A stretch of 57,742 nt of DNA from Penium margaritaceum (taxonomy: Eukaryota; Streptophyta; Zygnematophyceae; Desmidiales; Peniaceae): assembly GCA_023375785.1 (NCBI GenBank), contig SZWC01000537.1, positions 57,103 to 114,844 of the forward strand, given 5' to 3'. The position numbers and the translations under genes were made by a program. The notes below the pieces were generated by a model. That model was not told where the DNA came from, searched no databases, and saw only the letters and a program-made list of their open reading frames with translations. Positions 42,822 to 53,865 of the stretch are shown in pieces. Each line of letters opens with the position of its first letter. The stretch's first letter is position 1.

Positions 42822-45130
42822 GCTGCGGTTAGTGGTTTTTGCAAGGACCTGGGTCTCAGTGGGGGTGCGTGAAGCGAAAGGACTTCGTTGGTGGAGATGG
42901 CTGTCGGAGCTGCATAGGTAATAGAGGCGGCGGCTGCTGGAGGACTATGACCGTGTGACTGACCGACTATCCCAGACTGTGTCAAGTATACCTGATATCC
43001 CGCTGGCGGTGTTCCTGTGGAGGCTGGTCCTGTATGGTGAGATAGAATCTGCATTCTAGAACCTGATCCTTGTTGTGTGTCCGCGCTCCAATACTGGCTG
43101 GATTGGGTCTATTCCCCTTTGTAGTATGGGGGGGTTTGATCCTGCTGCGACTACACGTGTGGAGCGGTCGTATTCAGGGGGCCGTACGGAGGACCCTGAA
43201 CCCCATGAGTTTGCAATGGACCCTGAGGCATAGATCTTGGCACGTGCTGCCAACCTGGACTAGGAGATGAGTGATATCTGCTCGAGTGGGATGTCGGAGT
43301 CATCGGAATCGGATGCTTGAGGAATGGGTAGGGTTGCCCATCCGCGTCCTGGAAGAACTAGGTCTGGAAGGGAAACATAGGTGAGTCTAATGAGGAGAGG
43401 GACAGATCTAACCCATCGCGGGTCCACTCAGATTTCAAGGGGCCGGAGTTGTTAGGCTAGGTGAATTCACTGGCCGCAGAGGGAGTTGAGCAGCAATCCC
43501 AAGAGCGATGCCCCCGTGCTGTTGCTGTGGGTGAAGCGTCCCAGTTAGAGGCATTGTAAAAGTTGGAATCAGTATCGCTTGGTTCTCCGTGGGTTGGGAT
43601 GATGGGGGTTGTTGTTGCTGGTACTGCGGCAAAGGGCCTTGAGGATGCGGATAGAGAGGCAGTGGGTGAGTCAACTCGGTTGTTGCGGAGGAATAGAACA
43701 CGTGTGCATTCTTCTGCCAACATGCGTGAGGTTGCATGGAAGCTATACCAGCGGGTGGTGGCGCTTCGCTCACCAGGCCGTCCTCTACAAGGTTTACCTG
43801 TAACTAGCGGCCCTGAGATGGTGAGACACAAAACCACCGGGATGGTAAATCCTAGGGGGACCATCATGGACCGGTAGGATCCCTACGCTGGGGTGAGATA
43901 GTATTGGAAAGAGAAGTCGCAATTCAGGGGAGCTACATTGCTCGCGACGTGTGGGTTCAAAATTGAGGTGCTGATGTGGTCGGGTCGTATAGTCATGCCC
44001 CACTATGGCATGCCTAGGGCGGGGTACAGCATGGTGGGTTTTGGGAGTGCGGAGGGTTGCAGAAACACCATGGCTACCGGCTGTGGCATCTGCCCTATAG
44101 ACACAGTGGCGTCCGGTGGGCCTTGCTGGCTGCTCTACCCTGCTAGGGTCTGCGGAATATGTGAGTTTTGCATTGTGGATGGGGTCGAGATAGGCGTCAG
44201 TTGTCCCCTGGGGTCCTACTGCGGCTGCTGCACCCTGTGTGTGGTGTACACCATGGCTAGAGAGCCTTGTTCCCAAGGCATTCCTAGTGTAGGCGGCTTG
44301 GGTGGAGTTGCCACCTCCTGATGTCTCATCAATGGTGACTGTTCCATCTGGTAGAGTACTTGCACACTCTGTTGCGTGCTAGGGGAAAACGCCTCCTCCA
44401 TTCTTCCGAGAACCATGGCAACACATGGAGGTGGGCAATCCCTGGATCAGGCCACTTGCCCTTCTGGCCCCTTAGTGCCTGCCACTGCACAGGTACTCTG
44501 GAAAGAGTCGGCTACGGCAGTTTTCCACCAAACTCCATTGCTGCTTCGTCCCGGTGCCCTGGCTGCACGGATGGGTCATGTGGTGCAGCATCTAGCACAT
44601 GCTCCTCTGTTTCCGGTTCTGTGACACGGTTTCGTAGTGCTCCGCGGTGGTACACTTGACTAGTTGCTTCCTAGATGGGGTTCTCGGGGAGTTCGGCCAT
44701 ACCGCTCACCTCCCAGAAGCGCTCCTGGTTGGTCCCATCCGACGTCTGCTGCATTGAGCAGGATCCATGAGAAGCCCCGTTGCAGCCACTCTCCATGCTC
44801 TCTAACTCTATGACATCTTCCATGGTGGGCACAGGATTGCCATGCGTTTGCTAGAATTGCTCCTCTAGCCAACCCACTGTGCACCTGTGTCATTGATCTT
44901 CGTTGCCTAACTCAGAGTGTGCCTGTGGTCCCTCCGTTCCTTGTACCTTTGCGTGCACCCTGGTATGTGTTGCCGCACCGCGGCAACCAGTGGCGCACTC
45001 CTGGTTGGGCGGAAGACTGGGTCATACGCCTAACGTCACGGTAAATATAGCTGGAGATTGACATACACATCTGAATCCGAAGGCCGCTCATGTAGTTTTT
45101 CTAGACAAAGAGCAGGGAACTATCCACGCT

Positions 45131-45140
45131 CACCGCACCA
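45131..45140 (-). promoter_or_regulatory. G2 primer-binding site candidate
   Basis: Eight bases from the 5' LTR the minus strand reads TGGTGCGGTG. TGG fits the CCA end of a tRNA, but the tRNA could not be named from memory. It is clearly different from the half-tRNA site of Copia-1 and Copia-2. Confidence 0.45.
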
Positions 45141-45147
45141 TGAATAC

Positions 45148-46575
45148 TGTTACCCCAAAATTCTCCGCTCCACCTTTTTTGTTGCTTCCTACTTATTGGT
45201 GAACTACTTCCGTGGATCCCCACTTACTATTGTTCTATCTTACTGCGGATCCTATACTGCCTCCAAGGCTACCCCACTCGAGCTTCCCCGCGGAGTGTAG
45301 CAATCCTCGATTCCTCCTGTTTGAACTCCTTCCGCACTTGGATGAGCCTTTACAACCTGATTACTCACTTCTAATGTTCTCTCATCCTACATCTCACACC
45401 CACAGCACCTAGCTCCTCCGCACGGCTAACCTATCCCTGGCTTCCCTCCGCAGAGACTGTTATCTTTTACGATGGGAGTCAAGCCATCACAGCCAAACGG
45501 ATGCCTTGCCTGATCTGGTTCTAATCCTTTACGTCACACGTCCCACTGATGCATTTGTTCCTAGAAAATACTTAAACCACGCTCTACAATGGCGCATGAG
45601 GGAAGGAAAGGAAGTGAAACAGCGGCGGCAAACACTCACACCCACTCACCCAGTGAATACACGCCCCTTCCGCCTTGCTCTCTTGTCAGCCACTCGACTT
45701 CCGCAAGATGGAGCTCCATAGAACCCTCCCTGGTTCTAGGACTACTCTGCGGAACCCCCGGGTTCTTCCTTGGACAGCACGAGCCCGTTACATAGACGCA
45801 AGTTAAGTCCCGCAGATCACTAAAGATACTTGTGGAGTAGGGAGTTGCAGAGGGGGTAAGGTGAGAGTGAGTCATAAGATGAAAGCTGGAAACTTGATTG
45901 ACAGATTCATTCGCAAAGGGTACATGAACTGCTTGATCTCCTGTCTGCAGCATGCTGAAAGACTACTTGGGACTCCACACGGGCTTCTTGCACCGCGGGT
46001 ATCATCCCTTACACACATGTATAGTACATCACCGATTCCTATGTTCCCCTAGGCTAACCCCTCCCTTTCCCCTATCCGCTAAATCCCAGTTCTTCTTCTA
46101 CTCTTCTTTGGTACTTCCGGGGTTTTTTGTGTTCCATTCTTTCGGTTCAGTAGTGTCGTATTTCCTCCCGCACACTTATTGCTCTGCTCCTTTCCTCTGG
46201 ACTGTGTGGATACACGGTGTTTATGCCTTCCCGCGGAGGCAATCAATCCTGTTATTTTTCCACAGATTCTTTGAGGCCTAGTTTATCATTTTTTCCCACC
46301 GCAGGTACCTCTGCAGCTTGTTGTTCTCCTGTCATCCATTGATCCTTGTAATCACGATGTAAGATTGCACGGAAGTGGCCCCCACCTTCTCGCAATAATC
46401 CTTGCATGTTTCTATTATTCCAGCCCTTTGATGAACCGCGCAGGTGCAAGAGCCAGCATTTTCTCTTCTCCTCCGTGTGAGGCACAGTTGTTTTCCTCGA
46501 CACAGTCTATCAATCCAGCGGAAGAAAAACAAACCTTCGCCTCCTTCTGCTTTTGCGGAGAAAATCTTGTTAACA
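45148..46575 (-). repeat. G2 5' LTR
   Basis: 1428 bp, TGTTA...TAACA, cleanly inverted at both ends. Homologous throughout to 31096-32521. Confidence 0.9.
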
Positions 46576-46751
46576 AGGCTCCCCCAAAAGTATGATGCAA
46601 GAGGTTGTGTATAACCACCTCCTTCCATCATTGCAGCAAATCTTATGTCGGCTTGTTCACATTTTTCCATGGAGCTTGCCAGATGAGCTGTCAGGTTTTC
46701 AAACACTTCATGCATTAACACACAACAGTTCCATGGACTGCATCTCACCAA
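46576..46751 (-). pseudogene. Unidentified host gene, exon cut by G2 (5' part)
   Basis: Minus strand: LMHEVFENLTAHLASSMEKC, then FAAMMEGGGYTQPLASYFWG up to the G2 boundary. Dropping G2 and one target-duplication copy joins it in frame with 31090 downwards through a Ser-Leu-Pro-Gln junction. No family was recognised. The upstream limit of the exon is uncertain. Confidence 0.6.
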
Positions 46752-46865
46752 TCGTCACATGGGAGAATAGAAAATTCAAATTGAATTGATGTCACCGATT
46801 TGTACTCGTTGGCATCTGGCTGAGTACAGTAGACAAGCTCATCCAATAGAGTTTGATCTGATTAC

Positions 46866-46990
46866 TGCGAAGACTGAACATCGCTTAAACAATGTTGAAT
46901 AAAATCACCACCAGTTCCAGCTTCTTGCCCATACACTGATAGGTCATACTGCTGCTGCATGGCAAAAGACCACTCACAAGCGTGGTTCAG
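46866..46990 (-). pseudogene. Unidentified host gene, exon LNHACEWSF
   Basis: Minus strand, acceptor ATCTTTGCAG then LNHACEWSFAMQQQYDLSVY and GTGGDFIQHCLSDVQSS, with a possible donor GTAATC at 46865. Short and unidentified; grouped with the host gene by strand and position. Confidence 0.45.
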
Positions 46991-47189
46991 CTGCAAAGAT
47001 TTTACGAGTGTTAAACATGCCAAGGCGGATATGCAAGGGAAATTCAAGCAATGGGGAAAACATGCCCGAGCAGGCGTTGGTACTCTAGGCGGCTGCAGGT
47101 TCAAAACTCCTCCACAAGTAATGCTGAGAGTTGCAGACACAAGGTTGAAACAAGTTCAACTTCCGCCCTGAGCCGGAGGTGGTGCTCAT

Positions 47190-48380
47190 CCTAAACCACA
47201 CTGTGCAATCGGGGTGGACTAGCCAACTTGTACTGGTTGACGTTGTTTCACGGACGGACCACATTCAATGGACTGAGCTACCTCCATTGACTGACCGACT
47301 TCCACAGCCTTCACATCTTGCGTGGACTGGCAAGCTTGGGTGACCTGCGCGAATTGCGACAACTGAGCAGGGGGCAGGAACTAGATGCCTTGCCGGAACG
47401 GAATGTGTGGAGACTCACCGAAGAACACAGAATCACCGGCTTGCATACTTTGACCTACATGCATGGTCTGACCTTCTTGCGAGGACAGACCGAACTGAGG
47501 GAACTGACCCTCTTGCGGGAACTGGCCACTCTCCACGACTTGATTGACCTGCAAGAGCTGACCAGACTATGGCTACCGGCCGGAATTTGAGAGCTCGCCG
47601 ATCTGCGGAAGTTGGCCAGTCTACATGACCTGACCGAATAGTGCAACCTCATCGGTCTATGCAAACTAACCAGACAGCGCAACCTGACCAAACTACGGGA
47701 ACTTGCCAGCCTGTGGGACCTTACCGCCCTACGAGACCTGCCGGCAAGCATGACTTGACTAGCCTATGGGACCTGGCCGGCCCGCGGGACCTAACCGGAC
47801 TGTTGGACTTGACGAGACAGTGGTACCTAACCGGACTACGAGACCTGACCAGACTGCGGGATCTGACTGGACTGTGGGATCCGACCAGACTTCTCAAACA
47901 GGCTTAACTGTGGAAACTAACCGGACTGTGGGAACTGACCAGACTACGGGAATTGACTGGACTGCGGAAACCGACTGGGCTGCGGGGACTGACCGGACTG
48001 CATGAAGTGACCGGGCTACGGGAACTGACCGAACTGTGGGAACTGACCGGATTATGAGAACTGACCGGATTGAGAACCGACCGGACTGCGGGAACTGACC
48101 GGACGGGGGGAACAGAGCAGGTTGCGTGAACTAAGTAGACTGTGGGAAGTGACGGGATTGTGGGAACTAACCAGACTACAGGAGTTGACTAGACTGCAAG
48201 AACTGACCGGACTATAGAAACTGACTAGAGTGCAGGAACTGATCGGACTACGGGAATTGATCGGACTACGGGAATTGATCAGACTGTGGGAGCTGACCGG
48301 GTTGCGGGAACTGACCAGACTGCGATATCTGACGAGGCATGGAGAACAATGGTAGGAGCTGTAGTGACAGGTACAGGTGA
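47190..48380 (-). repeat. 18-bp coding minisatellite, (GQFPQS)n on the minus strand
   Basis: About 55 diverged copies of CTGCGGGAACTGACCGGA (plus strand). The minus strand reads repeated Gly-Gln-Phe-Pro-Gln-Ser. The repeat fades gradually into non-repetitive Gln-rich sequence that keeps the same frame (GQSMQAGDSVFFGESPH, LPPAQLSQFAQVTQACQST, VGQSMEVAQSIECG, 47190-47460). That argues for minus-strand coding. Several repeats carry TAG where CAG is expected. The plus strand gives LRELTG repeats, which mimic an LRR but lack its 20-plus-residue period. Confidence 0.6.
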
Positions 48381-48453
48381 GGTGGCGACGCCAGTAGCGG
48401 TCGTAGAAAGAGAACTTAAGACACCTCGTCCAGCTTGATTATGCGGTACTGAC

Positions 48454-48673
48454 CTGTTGCAACCATTTGCGATGGATGCGCTTGAAACTTCTTAGGTCGC
48501 GATAGCGTAGACGTGGGCTCTTGCTGCGAATATGGTGGCACATTGATTAGTATTGCGCGTGCATCTAGCAGCATAGCCGCAAATAGGTTCAAAAATACCA
48601 GACCCAAATGATGATGAGTCAACCGTTCTATATCTCTTCTTCCTCGTTGCGGTAGGTTACTAGGGATCATCAA
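48454..48673 (-). pseudogene. Unidentified host gene, exon before the Gln-rich region
   Basis: Minus strand: RRDIERLTHHHLGLVFLNLF, then LLDARAILINVPPYSQQEP and FQAHPSQMVATG, followed by donor CAACAG/GTCAGT at 48453. No domain recognised. Start or acceptor not resolved. Confidence 0.5.
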
Positions 48674-48887
48674 GTTTCCACAAAAAGTACACCGATCTCA
48701 ATGTCATGTCCAAAATTTTACTATAGCACTACGAATTTCTGTTCAGATTGCGAGTGATCTTATCCGCTGGTTCCAGTGTGATTTTTCTAACTCCAATGTG
48801 TTGCACTGATACAAACTACACAACGGCCCCTTGAAATTCTTCTTAGGGTCAGGGTGCTCAAGCATCAGATCATTGATTTCATCCCTC

Positions 48888-48923
48888 TTTGTGGTAAGGG
48901 TTCTTCAGAACCCTTACCACAAA
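48888..48923. repeat. Perfect 17-bp hairpin with 2-nt loop
   Basis: TTTGTGGTAAGGGTTCT, then TC, then its exact reverse complement. It lies in an intergenic or intronic stretch with no other feature. May be the remnant of two abutting terminal inverted repeats. Confidence 0.85.
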
Positions 48924-49305
48924 AGGTCGCTAGAAAAATGCCTTAAAGTCAAGTGTTACACTATTTTTCCAATCATTGTCATCCTTTGCCTTCTCACGTA
49001 CAATCTTCTATGCTGCATGTGTTTGAACAATGAGTCACAACGACAAAGGGTATGCTTGCTCGAACCTCTACAGCTTCTAGAAGTCTTCTAAGTGGAATTT
49101 GATTACAAGTATCTCAATTACTTGTTTAGGTTGTTTCCATGAATTCCGTTCAATTGCCATGCCGCATATGCCCAGTTTTTCTAGTTATTCAACTTTTGGC
49201 ACAGTTATCACGTGCGTACAATAAAAATATTGCAAGCATGGTCTTAGGTCATGTCAGACACATTCCTCTACATGCTTGCAAAGTGGAGACATTTTCAGAT
49301 CGTAC

Positions 49306-49835
49306 CTTCTAAACGGCCTATGCAAGCGTGCCAGTGAATCAACGGGAGAACGTCTTGTGATGTGCCGACTACTCCAGAAGCCATGCGAGCACTGGGGGAA
49401 GGGGCCAAAGTCACTGCCGGTGCACTCGTTTCTCCTAAAGTCTCGTCCGAACCTGCTGCAACCAAGGAAGATAAAACAATGACTTCTAGCTCCCTCAACT
49501 CCTGTCTACCTCATACGCAAGGGTGCAGTGGAACTTATTTATGGTTCCAAGGCTAGAAGGGGGATTCCCCCGCTGTCATGCTCAGTGTCGAGATGTTGAG
49601 TTCCTCTATGACACATGTCTCCTCCAAAATTCAATGGAACAACCTCCTATGAGGAATCCTATCACCACTTACCGGGAGTTGCCCACGAAGTACTCCACAA
49701 GTGACCCACAAAACTGTAACCTTAGGGTTTTCATGTTTTGCGGAAAAAGAAAGACATTGTTTCCCATTCATGTCAACCAAAGTGATGACTGCCCCTTCGT
49801 TGCGATTCACAGAATTAGAAAATAGTTTCTTGCTT
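49306..49835 (-). pseudogene. Unidentified host gene, two upstream exons
   Basis: Minus strand. Exon 49674-49835: NRNEGAVITLVDMNGKQCLS, then HENPKVTVLWVTCGVLRG, with acceptor CCATTATCAG and strong donor GTAAGTG. Exon 49306-49501: ELRELEVIVLSSLVAAGSDE, then PLIHWHACIGRLE, with donor GTACGA. The phases of the two do not match simply, so another small exon or a different boundary may exist. The gene 5' end would run into the satellite region. Confidence 0.45.
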
Positions 49836-50079
49836 CTGATAATGGGAAGAAAACTTTTGGAAGTGCCTTTCTGACTAACGCAGGTTAAAATTGTACATGA
49901 CAAGAAACATAAACCTCTGTTCAAACAAGAGAACTGCGTGCTTTGTTTTCTGTTTGGTTCATGGATATATATTTTTATTAAAGAGGCATGAAACAATTTT
50001 CTTGATTTTGTCAACCATATCATTCCAAAAGTTTTGTTTCATGTTTGATAAATTGTACTCGAACATCTACATTTTGTCA

Positions 50080-53000
50080 TAGAGTCATGAAACATGTTTC
50101 TCGTTTCTCTCATCTAAATCACTCTGAAAAAGTGAAAATTTGTGCGGTGTACAAAACAAGGGCTTGATTCTGGATGTCATGTGTCCCTATTAGGTTTTTG
50201 CATTGAACACTTGCTATTCTTAGCCAAATTTGACGGACTATTCCTCTTTTGTTTTCCCTGTCTTGTTGGACCATGTAAATTTGTTTCTTAATCCTACCAG
50301 AAGGAGACAAAACTACCTGTTTCCTTTAGGATTGTGGGTTAGTCCGCTATGACCTTTGAGTAAGACCTGCATTGGAGTGAAGGTTGCATGTGGAAAATAA
50401 TGGTTAGTTTACCGTTGCTGTCGTGTCAAACAAGAAAACTTTGCCCCCTAATAAAAATGTAAGATGACTTCTGGGTAGACGGCAAGGCATCTTGCATGAT
50501 TCACCAAACGGGTATATTCCCATTTCAATAAGGAGTCGTGAAAGGTGTTTCTTGTTCCTATCATCCAGATAAGTACAATTCTTTTCATCAAACCAGAATG
50601 CACTTTTTGTATCGTGAAAGGGTGGGAATTGGGGTGGTGTATAAGGGCTTGCTTATGGATGTCATATATCCTTACTAGGTTTTTCCTTGAAATGCTTGCT
50701 AGCCTTAGCCAACTTTAACACATGATTCCTCTTTTGTTTCCCCTCTGACATTAAACAATGTACGACGAATGCATTTCCAACTTTTGTCAAATAGAGACCC
50801 AGTTTCTTGTTGAGATTACGATTGTGAATCAGTCCATTCCGGATTATCAACGCTTGTTGTTGAGCAATAACCAGAGTCGATATCATGATATAGCCAAAAC
50901 TAGTAGCTAGTTTCTTTGTTTATGTTGCATCTAATATGAAAACGTGCTCCATGAATGAAAATGGAAAACAACGTTTTGGTAGATGGAGTGGTAAAATGTT
51001 TCATTTACCCTTTTGACAAGGAGTCGCTAAACACGTTTCTCGTTCTTGTCATCTAGGTTAATACAAAAGTCATGGTTTGTGTCACAAAACATGAATTCCA
51101 TTTTCACATTGTGAAATACAAACAATATGTGCTATTCAATAAACGAGGGTTTGCTTCTGAATGTCATATGTCTCTCCCCTGTTTGTCGTTTCAAAGACTG
51201 ATAGTCTCTATTTACATCAATGCATAACTCATGTTTTGTTTCCCGTCTTGTTCGACAATGCTGTGAGACGGAGTCAAAATTACTTGTTCTGCTTACGACT
51301 GTGGGTTAGTCCATTGTGGCCTTCGTTCGATGGTGCGTCGGACCGAAGGCTGCATCCGGACAATAGTGGCTGGTTTCACCTTTTCTGTCGCGTGTAACAA
51401 GAAAACGTGTTTTTTTTATGAAAATGTAAAACTTTTGGGTACACGGCAAGGTGAATGTTTTCATTCACCAAACCGGCATATTCCAGTCGTGACAAGGAGC
51501 TTGACACACTCTTCTTGATCCTGTCACCCACATGAGTGCAAAAGTCGTTTTTTGTGTCGTCAAACATGAATGCATTTCTTATATCGTGAAAACGTACAAA
51601 TTTGTCCGGTTTATGAAGCAAGGGTTTGCTTTTGCATGCCATGTATCCTTACTAGGTTTTCCTTCTAAACGCATGCTAGTTCTAGCCATAGACAACATAG
51701 AATTCCCCTTTCATTTCCTCTGTGTCTTTGAACAATCGCGAACGAATGCGTTTCCCACTATTGTTAGATGGAGACGCAGTGACCTACTTTGGTTAAGATT
51801 GTGGGTGAGTCCATTCCGGATTACCAGCGTCTTTTATTGAGCTGTGACGTGAGTCAGAACGCATATTGCAACTGGCCACTAGTACTTGGTTTCTCTGTTT
51901 TTGTCGCATCTAGCATGAAAACTCATTATGTGAATGAAAATGGAAAACAACCTCTTGGTAGATGGAGTATTTTCCTAATTCATTTACAAAACGCGAGTAT
52001 TCTAACTTGGACAAGGAGCCACTAAACTCGTTTCTCACTCTTTTCATCAAGGATAGTGCAAAAGTAGTGGTTTGTGTCACTTAACAGGGAATGCCCTTTT
52101 TGCACCGTGAAACAAAAATAATACGGGCAGTCTAAGAAACGAGGGTTTGCTTTTGCATGTCATGTGTCCCTACTAGATTTTTCCTTCAAAAGGTTGCGAA
52201 TCTTAGTCAAAGTTGACCCATAATTCCTCTTTTGTTCTATGTGTCTTGTTGGTCCATGTCGTTCGAATGTGTTTCCTAATCTTGTCAAAAAGAGACAAAA
52301 TCACATATTTTGTTTTTGATTGTTCGTTAGTCCATTTTGGCCTCCAGTTAGACTTGCGTCAGGCGCAAGGCTCCATCTCAACAATAGCGGCTGGTCACAC
52401 CGTTTCCGTTATGTGAAAGAAGAAAATCTGTTTTGTAGAAAAAAACATAAAATGATTTATGGGTAGATGGCAAGGTCTCTTATTTGGTTCACCAAACGGC
52501 CATTTTCTAGTTTCAACAAGGAGTGATGAAAGGAGTCTCTCACTCTTGTCATCCAGATCACCACAAAAGTCGTGTTCCATGTCATCAAAGAGGAATACAC
52601 TTTTGTTATCATGAAATAGTGGGAATTTGTGGATGTCCTGTGTCCTTACTATGTTTTTCCTTCAAACACTTGCAGGTCTTAGTCATAGTCAACGCATACT
52701 TCCCCTTTTGTTTTCCTCGTCTTGTTGGACAATGCAGGACAAATGCGTTTCCCACTGCTATGGGAAGGAGTTGAAATTACCTGCTTTGTTTTTTATTGTG
52801 GGTTATTCCATTGTGGCCTTTGGTCCCACATGCGTCTGACGGAAGGCTACATCAGGACAATAGTGCTAGTTTCATCGTTTTGGTCACATGAAACGAGAAA
52901 ACATGTTTTGCTACTAAAAAATGTAAAATGACTTTTGGGTAGACTGTGAGTCATCCTATTTGACTCACCAAACTGGCATGTTCCCGCTTCCACAAGGAGT

Positions 53001-53740
53001 CATGAAACATGTCTCTCGTTCAAGTCATCCAAATTGGTGCAATAGTCGTGTTTCACGTCATCAATCATGAATGCACTTTTCGTATCGTGAAAGAGTGCAA
53101 ATTTCGGCGATGTACAAAATGAATGTTTTCTTTTTTATGTCATGTATCCTTACTAGGTTTGTCCTTCAAAACCTGCTAGTCTCATCCGTTGTCGATGTAG
53201 AATTTTGCTTTCATTTTCCTTTTCTCGTTGGACAGTGTAGGACGAACGCGTTTGCCACTCCTGTTAGAAGGAGTCTAAAGTACATGTTTTGTTTTCAATT
53301 GTGGGTTAGTCCATAATGGCCTTTGGTCCCACTTGCGTCAGTCCGAAAGCCAGATCTAGACAATAGTGCCTGGTTTCATGGTTTCTGTCGCGTGCAATGA
53401 GAAAATGTGTCAAAATAAAAAAAATGGATAACGACTCTTGGTAGAAAGCGAGGCCTCTTATGTGACCCACATAACGGGCATATTCCCGTTTTGACAAGGA
53501 GTCATGGAATAGGTTTCTCGTTCCTCTCATCTAGATCAGTGAAAAAGTTGTGTTTTGTGACATCAAATAGGAATGCACTTTTGTATCGTGAAAGAGTGCA
53601 AAGTCAGGCGGTGTACAAAATGAGGGTTTGCTTTTCGATATCATGTATCCTCACTAGGTTTCTCCTTGGAAAGGTTGCTAGTCTAAGTTGTATATGACAC
53701 ATTTTTCCCCTTTAGAATCCCTCTTTCATTTCACGTATCG
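50080..53740. repeat. About 490-bp satellite, eight diverged units
   Basis: The anchor AAGGAGTC(A/G)TGAAA followed by TTTCTCGTT...TCATC recurs near 50082, 50535, 51021, 51494, 52014, 52518, 52994 and 53498 (spacing 453-520 bp). A second anchor, GTGGGTTAGTCCATT, recurs at matching offsets. Two unit types exist: those near 50815 and 51797 carry TCCATTCCGGATTA(T/C)CA, the others TCCATTNTGGCCT. The order at the left is A-B-A-B. No coding signal; short open frames here recur with the unit. Confidence 0.85.
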
Positions 53741-53865
53741 TATTAGACCATGAACGGTTATCTTTTTCTTGTTTTATTAACATTGCAGATGGACAGAGGA
53801 AGGGACAACGATCTAGCAACATCAGATCTCTAATGCTGGCAGTTGGCCATGGGTCCCAACACTAC

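Larger units (their letters stand above)
31096..46575 (-). mobile_element. G2, 15.5-kb Ty3/gypsy-like LTR element with PHD-finger array
   Basis: Bounded by LTRs at 31096-32521 and 45148-46575 (1426 and 1428 bp, TGT(C/T)A...(T/A)ACA) and by a target duplication GGGCT/AGGCT (31091-31095 and 46576-46580; four bases exact, the fifth G/A). Coding is on the minus strand, so the right LTR is the 5' one. Order: gag, protease 1, RT, RNase H, protease 2, coiled coil, integrase, zinc-finger array. RNase H before integrase is the Ty3/gypsy order. LTR divergence is about 12-15% by eye. The element is at the upper size range for gypsy elements. Confidence 0.9.

Noticed and set aside
47318..47590. Plus-strand LRELTG-type repeat as a leucine-rich-repeat protein
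   Set aside because: The period is six residues, far shorter than an LRR; the minus frame continues beyond the repeat as Gln-rich coding sequence.
50080..53740. CRISPR-like array
   Set aside because: Units of about 490 bp are diverged along their whole length; no short identical repeats with unique spacers, and the context is eukaryotic.
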